From DATAGF01 sp963835685 (GTDB lineage: Bacteria; Actinomycetota; Thermoleophilia; Miltoncostaeales; Miltoncostaeaceae): 64,000 nt of DNA. The stretch covers positions 1 through 64,000 of the forward strand of contig CAWIGI010000014.1 in NCBI GenBank assembly GCA_963835685.1, in the 5' to 3' direction. The notes beneath the pieces were generated by a model. It did no database searches. It was given only the letters and a program-made list of their open reading frames with translations, and was not told the DNA's origin. The first letter of the stretch is position 1; each line of letters begins with the position of its first letter. The translations under genes and the position numbers were made by a program. Positions 7,266-15,060 of the stretch are shown piece by piece.

Positions 7266-7690
7266 CGCCGGGGCGCGACTGGCAGAGCGAGATCGACCGC
7301 TGGACCGAGCGCTTCCGGGAGGTGCCGGACCCGCCGGCGCCCTTCGCGGCCGCGCTGCGCGAGGGGTGGACGCCGGACGCGCGGGCCGCCCTCGCCCGCG
7401 AGGCCGAGTCGTACCGGCTCTCCCACGAGGCCCTGCTGGAGCAGGTGCGCGCGGCCGGCGTCGACCTGGTGCGCTTCGACTGCAAGGCCGGCGCGTGCGG
7501 GGTCTGCGCCAAGTACTGCGGCAAGGCCTACTCGCTCTCGGGCGCGACGCCGGAGCTGCCCGACCCACCGCCGCTGCCGATCTGCCCCGCCTGCCGCCAC
7601 ACGCTCAACCTGCTGACGCCCTTCTACCTGCAGAGCCTCGGGCTCGACCTGGAGGACCTGGTCGACGAGGCCCAGCCCTTCGTCGACTGA
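7262..7690 (+). CDS. Cys-rich protein coupled to mqnD, unknown family
   Basis: About 142 residues. The frame opens at a CTG overlapping the mqnD stop; the first GTG in frame is at 7322, so the start is uncertain. The N-terminal 60 residues are helical and charged (DWQSEIDRWTERFREVPDPP). The C-terminal part holds six Cys in the pattern CKAGACGVCAKYC, then CPAC after a Pro-rich turn, and finally HTLNLLTPFYLQSLGLDLED. The Cys spacing suits a bound zinc or iron-sulfur centre, which is inference. I do not recognise the family. Coupling to mqnD suggests a quinone- or redox-related role. Confidence 0.6.
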   Translation: MTPGRDWQSEIDRWTERFREVPDPPAPFAAALREGWTPDARAALAREAESYRLSHEALLEQVRAAGVDLVRFDCKAGACGVCAKYCGKAYSLSGATPELPDPPPLPICPACRHTLNLLTPFYLQSLGLDLEDLVDEAQPFVD

Positions 7691-7706
7691 GACGCCGGGG
7701 GAGGCC

Positions 7707-8507
7707 ATGAAGAGTCGCTTCGACGTGCGATCGGCCGATGGGACATCCCTCGCCGTGTGGGTCGAGGGCGAGGGGCCCCCGCTCGTCATGGTCCACGGGT
7801 CGCTCCAGGACCACACCGCCTCCGGCGCCCTGGTGGACGAGCTGCGAGACGGCGTGACCACCTTCTCGATGGATCGCCGGGGCTTCGGCGCGAGCGGTGA
7901 TGCAGCCGGGTACTCGATCGACCGGGAGTTCGAGGACGTGGCCGTCGTCGTCGACTGGGTGGCGGCCCGCACCGGTGGCGCGGTTGCGCTGTTCGGCCAT
8001 TCCTACGGCGCCAGCTGCGCCATGGGCGGCGCAGCCCTCACGACCAACCTCCATCACCTCGTGCTCTACGAGCCGAGCCTGGGCCTCGCCTATCCCGCCG
8101 GCTCGATCGAGTCCATCGAGCGGAAGGTGGCGGCGGGCGACATGGAGGCAGCGCTGCTCGAGGTGCTGGTCGAGATCGCGGGGATGACCGACGACGAGGT
8201 CGCCGCGATGCGATCGAACCCCAAGATGTCGTGGACGGACCGGCTCGCGACCGTCCCGACCGTGCCGAGGGAGTGCAGGGCCGAGGACGGCTGGGTCTAC
8301 GGGCCCGGCCAGTTCGACGGGATCGCCGCCCCGACGCTCATGCTGGCGGGCTCCGAGAGCCCTCCCGCGTTGAACGAGGCGACCCGCCAGGCGGCGGCGG
8401 CGATCCCCGACGTCCACATCCGAGTGCTCGAGGGGCATGGGCACGTCGCCCACCGCACCGATCCCGCCATGGTCGCCGCGATCATCACGCAGTTCATCGC
8501 GCGTTGA
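7707..8507 (+). CDS. Alpha/beta hydrolase
   Basis: 266 residues. The oxyanion turn is VMVHGSLQDH near 28-37, the nucleophile elbow GHSYG near residue 96-100, the acid probably in APTLMLAGSESPP, and the catalytic His in LEGHGHVAH near 245. FSMDRRGFGASG is the usual cap-side loop. It belongs to the broad family of small esterases and hydrolases with a GxSxG elbow; substrate unknown. GGGGAG lies seven bases before the ATG. Confidence 0.85.
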   Translation: MKSRFDVRSADGTSLAVWVEGEGPPLVMVHGSLQDHTASGALVDELRDGVTTFSMDRRGFGASGDAAGYSIDREFEDVAVVVDWVAARTGGAVALFGHSYGASCAMGGAALTTNLHHLVLYEPSLGLAYPAGSIESIERKVAAGDMEAALLEVLVEIAGMTDDEVAAMRSNPKMSWTDRLATVPTVPRECRAEDGWVYGPGQFDGIAAPTLMLAGSESPPALNEATRQAAAAIPDVHIRVLEGHGHVAHRTDPAMVAAIITQFIAR

Positions 8508-8518
8508 CGGGCGCCGAG

Positions 8519-9184
8519 CTACTCGACGTGCACCGCCCGCGCCGCCTCGGGGGGCACCTCCACGACGCGGTCGCCGTCGACGCGTACCGAGATCGGGCCC
8601 CCGAAGGGGGCGTGCTCGAGCACCTCGACGCGCGCCTCGGGCACCAGCCCCCGCTCGGCCAGGAAGCGCAGGAGGGCGTCGTCGTGGTCGTCGACCCGCC
8701 CCACCACCGCGGTCGCGCCGTCCGCGAGCTCTGACAGGCGCTCCGACGGCGGGCTCGCCACCTGGCCGCCGCTCGTGGGGATCGGGTGGCCGTGGGGGTC
8801 GCGCTCGGGGTGGCCGAGCTCCTCGGCGATCCGCGCGGCCAAGGCCTCGGAGACGTGGTGCTCGAGCACCTCGGCCTCGCGGTGCACCTCGTCCCAGGAC
8901 ATGCCGAGCCGGGTGGCGAGGTAGGTCTCCAGCAGCCGGTGGTGGCGGATCACCTCGAGGGCCGCCTGCCGCCCCGACTCCGTCAGCTCCACGCCCTGGC
9001 GCTTGACCTGGACGACGTAGCCCAGCGCGTCGAGCTTCTTCAGCATGTTGCTCGCCGACGCGGTGGTGACGGCGAGGGCGTCCGCCACCCGCGACGTCGT
9101 GATCGCGCCCTCCGCGTCCGCCGCCTCGCCCAGCTGGTAGACGGCCTTCAGGTAGTCCTGGACGGCGGGGCTGGGCCGGTCCAC
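8519..9184 (-). CDS. DtxR/MntR-family metalloregulator (Mn-type ligands)
   Basis: 221 residues: winged helix (about 1-70), dimerisation and metal-binding domain (70-140) and a C-terminal FeoA/SH3-like domain (about 150-221). Aligning with DtxR, the primary ligand positions are Asp10 (Met in DtxR), Glu105 (Cys in DtxR), Glu108 and His109, and the ancillary ones are His82, Glu86 and His101. Asp plus Glu at the two discriminating positions is the MntR pattern, so manganese sensing is more likely than iron. It is transcribed divergently from a Crp-like regulator. Likely target genes are not in the window. Confidence 0.8.
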   Translation of the reverse strand: MDRPSPAVQDYLKAVYQLGEAADAEGAITTSRVADALAVTTASASNMLKKLDALGYVVQVKRQGVELTESGRQAALEVIRHHRLLETYLATRLGMSWDEVHREAEVLEHHVSEALAARIAEELGHPERDPHGHPIPTSGGQVASPPSERLSELADGATAVVGRVDDHDDALLRFLAERGLVPEARVEVLEHAPFGGPISVRVDGDRVVEVPPEAARAVHVE

Positions 9185-9320
9185 TGCGTCTCCTTGGGTG
9201 GGCGCGAAATCGTACCGTCCCCCGTCGGGGTGGTGAGAGGCGCGCGTCCTGCGGGCATCACCGATCTATCTTGTGCCGGTTCTTAGGGCGCCATAACAAT
9301 CGAATGCCACATTGTCCCGG

Positions 9321-10073
9321 ATGGCGACGACCCTCTCCGCCCTGCGGATCGACGGGTTCAGGACGTCGGGCGTGAGGACCAACGGCCGTCCCGGACTGAG
9401 CCAGATGGACCTGTTCTCGGGCCTGCCCGAGCGGGACCTCTCGCTGCTCGACAGCCGCCTGCCGCTGGTGCGCTGGCCCCGCGGGGCGGCGATGCCGGAG
9501 CCGCTCGGCCGCACCGACCACCTCTTCCTCGTCCGCGAGGGGCGGCTCGCGCTGTTCGAGTCCACGGCGCCGGGGCACGAGATCATGATCTCGCTGCTCG
9601 ACTCGGGCGCGATCTACAGCACCCTTGGCACGGCGCCGGCCGCGAACGTCAGCGCCCTCGTGGACTCCGCCGTCTCGCCGCTCTCGGGCCGCGCGATCGA
9701 GGGCCTCATCGCCCGCTACCCGCGCCTGGGGCGCAACCTGGCCGAGCTGCTCTCCGACCGCGTCGCGATGCTGCGCGAGACGGTCGCCCTCGTCAGCGAG
9801 ATGCGGGTCGAGGACCGCCTTCGCGCGCGCCTGCACCAGCTCGCCGACCGCTTCGGCGTGGCCACGCGGGCCGGCGTCGAGCTGCGGCTGGAGCTGACCC
9901 ACGCGCAGTGGGCCTCGCTCGTCGGCGCCTCGCGCGAGGCCGTCACCACCGCCTTCAGCAAGCTGCGCTCGAGCGGGTCGGTGGAGATGGAGGGGCGCAC
10001 GATCACGATCCCGTGGGAGGTCGTCCGCGCGCGCGAGGAGGCACTCAGCCTCGCCGCCGCCACGGACTTCTAG
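9321..10073 (+). CDS. Crp/Fnr-family transcription regulator
   Basis: 250 residues from ATG at 9321. The N-terminal half is an effector beta-roll (LFSGLPERDLSLLDSRLPLV, then FLVREGRLALFE), the middle a long dimerisation helix (RVAMLRETVALVSEMRVEDRL), and the C-terminal part a winged helix with ASLVGASREAVTTAFSKL as the recognition helix. The cAMP-contact Arg and Glu of Crp are not visible in the roll, nor are Fnr-type Cys, so the signal is unknown. Its stop lies immediately before the M14 peptidase reading frame. Confidence 0.8.
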   Translation: MATTLSALRIDGFRTSGVRTNGRPGLSQMDLFSGLPERDLSLLDSRLPLVRWPRGAAMPEPLGRTDHLFLVREGRLALFESTAPGHEIMISLLDSGAIYSTLGTAPAANVSALVDSAVSPLSGRAIEGLIARYPRLGRNLAELLSDRVAMLRETVALVSEMRVEDRLRARLHQLADRFGVATRAGVELRLELTHAQWASLVGASREAVTTAFSKLRSSGSVEMEGRTITIPWEVVRAREEALSLAAATDF

Positions 10074-10074
10074 G

Positions 10075-10801
10075 GCCCTCCTCGCGATCGCAGCCGCCGC
10101 GGCCGCGGCGACGGCGGGGGCGGGGACCGGCGCCGCGGCGCCAGACCGCTCGCGCGACGCCGTGCTCGGCCGCAGCGCCGAGGGCCGGCCGATCCTGCTG
10201 AGCCGGGTGGGCGACCGGGGCGCCGAGCGCCGCGTGCTGGTGGTGGGGGCGGTGCACGGCAACGAGCCGGCGGGGCGGGCGGTCGTGCGCGAGCTGCGCC
10301 GCGGGCCCGCGCCGGACGGCGCCGAGCTCTGGCTCATCCACGACCTGAACCCCGACGGGACGGCGGCGGGATCCCGCCAGAACGCCCGGGGCGTCGATCT
10401 CAACCGGAACTTCCCCCACCGCTGGCGCGCCCAGGGCCGCCCCTTCGACGCCTTCCACTCGGGCGCCCGACCGCTCTCCGAGCGCGAGTCGCGCCTGGCG
10501 GCCGGCTCATCAGGCGGCTGCGCCCCGACGTGACGATCTGGTACCACCAGGCGCTGTCGCTGGTGGACATCTCGAGCGGCGCCGATCCCGGCGTCGCCCG
10601 CCGCTACGCCCGCATGACGGGCCTCCCCGCAAAGCCGGTGGGGCTCGGCTTCCTGCCGGGCATCGCCACGCGGTGGCAGAACCGCACCCAGCCGGGCACC
10701 AGCGCCTTCGTGGTCGAGCTCGGGGGCGGGGGCCTGTCGCACAGCGGCCGCCCGGCCGTCACGCGCGGGCGGTCCGGGCGGTCGCGACCGGCGCGGGCTA
10801 G
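10075..10801 (+). CDS. Secreted M14 zinc carboxypeptidase-like, frameshifted
   Basis: The open frame before a GTG at 10162 reads ALLAIAAAAAAATAG, a signal-peptide-like stretch, but no clear start codon was found. The domain then shows VGAVHGNEPAGR (His and Glu zinc ligands of M14), HDLNPDGTAAGSRQNARGVD and LNRNFPHRW. Near 10505 the frame shifts (one C missing from a C run) to give VTIWYHQALSLVDISS, which supplies the third ligand His, and TSAFVVELGG. A second shift near 10760 is needed for a normal end at TAG 10799-10801. Resembles murein-peptide amidases of the MpaA type. Substrate inferred only. Confidence 0.6.
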
Positions 10802-10812
10802 CCTGCGCCGCG

Positions 10813-11895
10813 ATGGCGCGCTCGGCGACAGGGCCCACCGACCGCGAGCGGGAGCTGGTGGAGGCCGCCGCGGCGGGCGACGAGGGGGCCTACCGCCGGC
10901 TGGTCGAGCCGCTCCGCGCCGAGCTCCACGCCCACTGCTACCGGATGCTCGGGTCGGTCCACGACGCCGAGGACGCCCTCCAGGACGCGCTGCTGCGGGC
11001 CTGGCGAGGGCTGCGGGGCTTCCAGGGCCGCAGCTCGCCGCGCGCGTGGCTCTACCGGATCGCCACCAACGCGTGCCTGGACACCATCGCGCGCCGCCCC
11101 AAGCGCGTCCTGCCGCCCGACCGCGGGCCGGCGGCCGATCCGCGGGACGGGCCGGGCGCGCCGCTGGTCGAGGCCGTCTGGGTGGAGCCGTACCCCGACG
11201 AGCTGATCGGCGTCGAGGACGGGCTCGCGGCCCCCGAGGCGCGCTACGAGCGGCGCGAGAGCGTCGAGCTCGCGTTCATCGCGGCCCTCCAGCACCTGCC
11301 TCCCCGCCAGCGGGCGGCCCTGATCCTGCGCGACGTGCTCGGCTTCTCCGCGCGGGAGACCGCCGCGTCGCTGGGCACGACCGTGGCCTCGGCGAACAGC
11401 GCGCTGCAGCGGGCCCGCAAGGCGGCCGAGGAGCGCCTCCCGGCCGAGAGCCAGCAGGCCGCGCTGCGGGCGCTCGGCGAGGAGCGGCTCCGCGAGATCG
11501 TGGACGGCTACGTGGAGGCCTGGGAGCAGGGCGACGTGGAGGCGATCGTCGCGATGCTCGCCGAGGACGCCGTCGTGGCGATGCCGCCGATGCCGACGTG
11601 GTTCTCCGGCCGCGAGGCGATCGCCACGTTCCTCCGCGACTTCGCGTTCGCGGGCCGGTGGACCGGATCTCGTTTCGAGGCCGGCCGGCGGCGCGTGCGC
11701 CTGGTCCCGACCCGGGCGAGCGGCCAGGTCGCCCTCGGCGCCTACGGATGGAGCGAGGACCGCGAGGCCTACCTCCCCTACGCGCTCCAGGTGCTGACGC
11801 TGCGGGGCGACCGGATCGCGGACGTCACCGGGTTCGTGACGCCCGAGACCCTGCCGGGCGTCGGCCTGCCGGCCGAGCTGCCGGCCTCGGGGTGA
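10813..11895 (+). CDS. ECF sigma factor with C-terminal SnoaL domain
   Basis: 360 residues. Region 2 lies at about 25-95 (CYRMLGSVHDAEDALQDALLRAWRG), region 4 at about 155-205 (LPPRQRAALILRDVLGFSARE), and a SnoaL/NTF2-like domain at about 225-345 (IVDGYVEAWEQGDVEAIVAML). This is the layout of the SigG/TIGR02960-type ECF group, in which the fused SnoaL-like domain stands in for a separate anti-sigma factor. The signal and target promoters are unknown. No anti-sigma gene lies beside it, as expected for this group. Confidence 0.85.
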   Translation: MARSATGPTDRERELVEAAAAGDEGAYRRLVEPLRAELHAHCYRMLGSVHDAEDALQDALLRAWRGLRGFQGRSSPRAWLYRIATNACLDTIARRPKRVLPPDRGPAADPRDGPGAPLVEAVWVEPYPDELIGVEDGLAAPEARYERRESVELAFIAALQHLPPRQRAALILRDVLGFSARETAASLGTTVASANSALQRARKAAEERLPAESQQAALRALGEERLREIVDGYVEAWEQGDVEAIVAMLAEDAVVAMPPMPTWFSGREAIATFLRDFAFAGRWTGSRFEAGRRRVRLVPTRASGQVALGAYGWSEDREAYLPYALQVLTLRGDRIADVTGFVTPETLPGVGLPAELPASG

Positions 11896-11944
11896 GGCGG
11901 GGTCTGATGCGCTCGCTGGGCCCTGGTGACGCTCTGGCGCGCCG

Positions 11945-11987
11945 GCGCAGATGGCTCCGCCCTTCGGGCGGGGCGCGCCATCTGCGC
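11945..11987. repeat. Dispersed palindromic repeat, copy 1
   Basis: Perfect 11-bp stem GCGCAGATGGC (11945-11955) / GCCATCTGCGC (11977-11987) around a core GGCTCCGCC-cttcg-GGCGGGGCGCGCC. The same core, with a 4-base spacer, occurs at 42051-42100 and 48332-48380. It lies after the sigma-factor gene and could also act as a terminator. Confidence 0.6.
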
Positions 11988-12000
11988 AGATTGCGACCAA

Positions 12001-12037
12001 CCGGATTTCACCGCCTTCGGCGGGGCTGGAAATCCGG
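12001..12037. terminator. Nested hairpin, terminator-like
   Basis: CCGGATTT (12001-12008) pairs with AAATCCGG (12030-12037), and an inner stem CCGCC/GGCGG closes a TTC loop. It follows copy 1 of the palindromic repeat by 13 bases. There is no T run on the plus strand; its role is inferred from position between the sigma-factor and monooxygenase genes. Confidence 0.4.
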
Positions 12038-12103
12038 AATTCTCCGCTCCGCGGCCAGCGTGAATCCGCGCCGCCGCGCAGGGGGATGTAGGGTCGGGCG
12101 GCC

Positions 12104-13201
12104 ATGGCCCCGGCCCCGTTCGCGAACCGGCTCTGCGAGGTTCTCGGGATCCGCCACCCGGTCCTGCTGGCCGGGATGGCCGGCGGCTACACGACACCGG
12201 AGCTCGTCGCGGCGGTGTCGGAGGCGGGGGGCCTCGGCACCTTCGGGCTGAACGGGATGACGGTCAACGCCGCCGCCGAGGCCGTGCGGCGGGCCCGCGC
12301 CCTGACGGCGATGCCCGTCGCCGTCAACGTGCTCGTTGCCCCGCCGACCCCGCCCGACAGGCGCGGGAGCGACCCGCACGCCGCGCTGGCGCCCCTGCGG
12401 CGCGAGCTCGGCCTGCCCGACGAGGCGCCGCCCCCTCCCCCGCAGGCGACGCCGCGCGAGCTGGTGTCCGCGAGCCTCGAGGCGGGGGCGGGCGTCGTGA
12501 GCGTGGGGCTCGGCGACCCCGGCGACGTGCACGACCTCGCCCGCGACGCCGGCGTGCCCCTGGTCGCGATGGCCTCGAGCGTGGACGACGCGGTGCGGTC
12601 GGCCCGGTCGGGCGCGGACGTCATCGTCGCCCAGGGGGGCGAGGCGGGCGGCCACCGCTCCTCGTTCGACGTTCCCGAGGACGGGGAGGTGCCGCTGATC
12701 GGCACCTTCGCCCTGGTGCCGCAGGTCGTCCGCGCGGTCGATGTCCCCGCGGTCGCCGCGGGGGGCGTCATGGACGGGCGCGGCCTCGCCGCCGCCCTCG
12801 CCCTCGGAGCCCAGGGCGTCCAGATGGGCTCGCGCTTCCTGGTCGCCGCCGAGAGCGGCGCGCCCGAGGGCTACAAGCGCCGTCTGCGCGAGGCGCACGA
12901 CGTGGACACGCTCATCACGCGGGCACTCTCGGGCCGGCCCGCGCGCGGCCTCCCCAACCGGCTCGTCGCCGCCCTCGAGGCGGCCGGCCCCCCGGCCCTG
13001 GGTTACCCGAGGCAGGCCGCGGCGAGCGCCGACCTGCGCACGGCGGCGGCGGCGGCCGACCACCCCGAGATGATCGCGCTCTGGGCCGGCCAGGCGGCGG
13101 GCCTGGCGAGCGGCTCGACGCCGGCCGGGGCGATCGTCGAGGAGGTCGTCGCCGAGGCGGCCTCGGTCCTGCGGGGGCTGGCCGGGCCGCCCGAGGGCTG
13201 A
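12104..13201 (+). CDS. Nitronate monooxygenase (FMN TIM barrel)
   Basis: 365 residues. Family features in order: HPVLLAGMAGGYTTPELVAAVSEAGGLG at the first barrel strand (split by family convention near residue 17), VAVNVLVAPPTPPD, GADVIVAQGGEAGGHRS (the QGxEAGGH phosphate/substrate loop), VPAVAAGGVMDGRG and GAQGVQMGSRFL. It oxidises alkyl nitronates using FMN and O2. The same fold also includes FabK-like enoyl reductases, but the GGEAGGHR block favours nitronate monooxygenase. The frame is intact. Confidence 0.85.
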   Translation: MAPAPFANRLCEVLGIRHPVLLAGMAGGYTTPELVAAVSEAGGLGTFGLNGMTVNAAAEAVRRARALTAMPVAVNVLVAPPTPPDRRGSDPHAALAPLRRELGLPDEAPPPPPQATPRELVSASLEAGAGVVSVGLGDPGDVHDLARDAGVPLVAMASSVDDAVRSARSGADVIVAQGGEAGGHRSSFDVPEDGEVPLIGTFALVPQVVRAVDVPAVAAGGVMDGRGLAAALALGAQGVQMGSRFLVAAESGAPEGYKRRLREAHDVDTLITRALSGRPARGLPNRLVAALEAAGPPALGYPRQAAASADLRTAAAAADHPEMIALWAGQAAGLASGSTPAGAIVEEVVAEAASVLRGLAGPPEG

Positions 13202-13206
13202 GGCCG

Positions 13207-14051
13207 GTGGCTGAGCAGGAGTTACCGCCTGGCCAGCCGCAGGGTGTGGGACCAGATGGCGGCCGGCTGGGATCGTCGCCGCGACTGGATGTGGGACGCC
13301 TCGCGGGCGGTGGGCCTCTGGATGGTCAACGCCCTCGCACCGCGACCGGGCGAGACCGTCCTGGAGCTCGCCGCCGGCCTCGGGGACACCGGCTTCGCCG
13401 CCGCGGCCGCGCTCGGCGCCAGATGGGCGGCTGATCTCGACCGACTTCTCCGCCGAGATGGTCGATGCCGCGCGGCGGCGCGCCGCCGAGCTCGGGATCG
13501 CGAACTCGGACCACCGCACGATGGACGCCGAGCGCATCGACCTGGAGGACGGGACCGTGGACGGCGTCCTCTGTCGCTGGGCGTACATGTTGATGGCGGA
13601 TCCTGCGGCGGCGCTGGGCGAGACCCGGCGCGTGCTGCGCGACGGCGGCCGCCTCGCGATGTCGGTCTGGGGCGACCCCGACCGCAACCCGTGGGCGTCG
13701 GTGCCGGCCCGCGTCATCCTCGACCACGCCGGGGGGCCGCCTCCCGACCCCGAGGCGCCCGGCATCTTCGCGATGGCGAGCGAGCGGCGCACGCGGTCGC
13801 TTCTGGAGGGCGCGGGGCTGGAGGTCCGGCGGATGGAGCTGATCGAGCTCGAGTGGAGCTTCGCCTCCGCCGACGACTTCTGGACCTTCGTCCTCGAGCT
13901 CGCCGGAGCGCTTGCGCTCGTGCTCAAGGCCATGCCCGAGGCCGACCAGTCCGAGGTCCGCTCGAGGCTGATCGGCGCGGTCGAGCCCTACCGGAAGGGG
14001 CCCGGCTACACGATGCCGGGCGCGGCGCTGAACGCGCTCGCCGGCGTGTGA
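13207..14051 (+). CDS. SAM-dependent methyltransferase, frameshifted
   Basis: GTG at 13207 opens VAEQE. An extra T near 13222 shifts the frame to YRLASRRVWDQMAAGWDRRR and then ETVLELAAGLGDTGFAA, the SAM-binding motif I. A second break near 13420 restores RLISTDFSAEMVDAARRRA (motif post-I) and FRW-type core DGVLCRWAYMLMAD. The C-terminal part (ETRRVLRDGGRLAMSVWGDP and later) is intact to 14051. This is a class I methyltransferase of the UbiE/Coq5-like group; substrate unknown. The breaks look like base errors because the fold is complete across the frames. Confidence 0.65.
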
Positions 14052-14082
14052 GCGGCCGGCGCCGCGGTCGCGCGGCCGGTCG

Positions 14083-14558
14083 CTAGGACGAGGTCTCGCC
14101 CGCCGCGCGCAGGGCGGCGATCGCGTTCGAGTAGTCGTCCACGGCCTGCACGAACCGGGTCGGCCTGCCCGCGTCCGCGGCGTCGGTCGCCAGTCGCATC
14201 GCCGCGACCACGTCCGCGTAGGCGGCCGCCGCCCGGGCGCGCTGCGCCTCCAGGCGCGAGTCCTCCAGACGCTCGGCCGACAGCCGCTGGGAGTGGGCCT
14301 CGGCCTGCGCGAGCGACGCCTGCAGCGCCGGCGCAGCCCGCTCGAGGGCCTCGGGCGTCGCGGTCGTCCCGACCGTCGCGAGGTCGCGGGTGAAGGCGGC
14401 GACCGCGACCGCGGCGGCATCCGTGTCGGCGAGGTAGCGCTGCGGCGAGACCTCGGTGCCGTCGCTGACCGGGGCGGTGGCGGGCCCCAGCGAGTCCCCC
14501 CGCACGCCGGTGCGAGCGCCAGCGGGATCAGCGCGAGGAGGAGGGCGAGGCGGCGGAT
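14083..14558 (-). CDS. Small lipoprotein, paralogue of the upstream gene
   Basis: The frame to 14505 encodes 140 helical residues. Further upstream, in a frame one base away, lies LALLLALIPLALAPACGGD, a signal peptide with lipobox LAPAC. The two join if one G is missing from the six-G run near 14508. The start codon is not clear. The helical domain holds RLEDSRLEAQRARAAAAYAD, matching RLEDAALRRRRDRLASAYAR of the next gene upstream, so the two are tandem paralogues. Predicted to be anchored outside the cytoplasmic membrane. Function unknown. Confidence 0.5.
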
Positions 14559-14995
14559 GGGAGCGTGCGCAGGGCGTCGAGGAACGGCGTGGCGGCGGCG
14601 GTCAGCGCGGCCCGGTCGCCGCCGGCGAGGGAGTCAACCGCGGCCTCCATCCGCGGCACCAGCCGAGCGTACGCGGAGGCCAGGCGGTCGCGGCGCCGGC
14701 GCAGGGCCGCATCCTCCAGCCGCAGGGCGCGCAGCGCCGCGAGCCGGGCGCGCGCCGCCCTCACGAGCTCGTCCAGGCGGCTGCGCGCCAGGGGGGCGGC
14801 GCCCTCGTCGCGCGCGCGCCTGGAGACCTCGGCCGCGAGGAGGGCCGGGGGCTCGACGAGGCTCTCGACGGCGGCCACGTAGGACGCCGGGCTGTCCGGC
14901 CCGCCGGTCCCCTGTTGCTCGCCGTCGCCGCAGCCGGCGATCGCGAGGCAGGTCGCGGCGCCGACGGCGATGGCGGCGGTCAGTCGGGGCGCCAT
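14528..14995 (-). CDS. Small lipoprotein, helical
   Basis: 155 residues. MAPRLTAAIAVGAATCLAIAG then CGDGE gives a signal peptide with lipobox LAIAGC near residues 18-23. The rest is helical and Arg/Ala-rich (about 40-150) and contains RLEDAALRRRRDRLASAYAR. The downstream gene has the same motif and a similar layout, indicating a tandem duplication. Its stop overlaps the probable signal region of that gene. No function is known. Confidence 0.6.
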   Translation of the reverse strand: MAPRLTAAIAVGAATCLAIAGCGDGEQQGTGGPDSPASYVAAVESLVEPPALLAAEVSRRARDEGAAPLARSRLDELVRAARARLAALRALRLEDAALRRRRDRLASAYARLVPRMEAAVDSLAGGDRAALTAAATPFLDALRTLPSAASPSSSR

Positions 14996-15060
14996 CCGGC
15001 GATGCTAGCTGACCCGTCCCGAGCGGCCCGCGGGCGGGGTCGTCGGCTAAGGTGCGGCGA

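Noticed and set aside
9185..9320. An operator or MntR box in the gap between the regulator genes
   Set aside because: I saw no convincing inverted repeat; the gap shows only short chance symmetries.
14052..14083. A terminator hairpin after the methyltransferase gene
   Set aside because: Only six paired bases with mismatches beyond and no T run.
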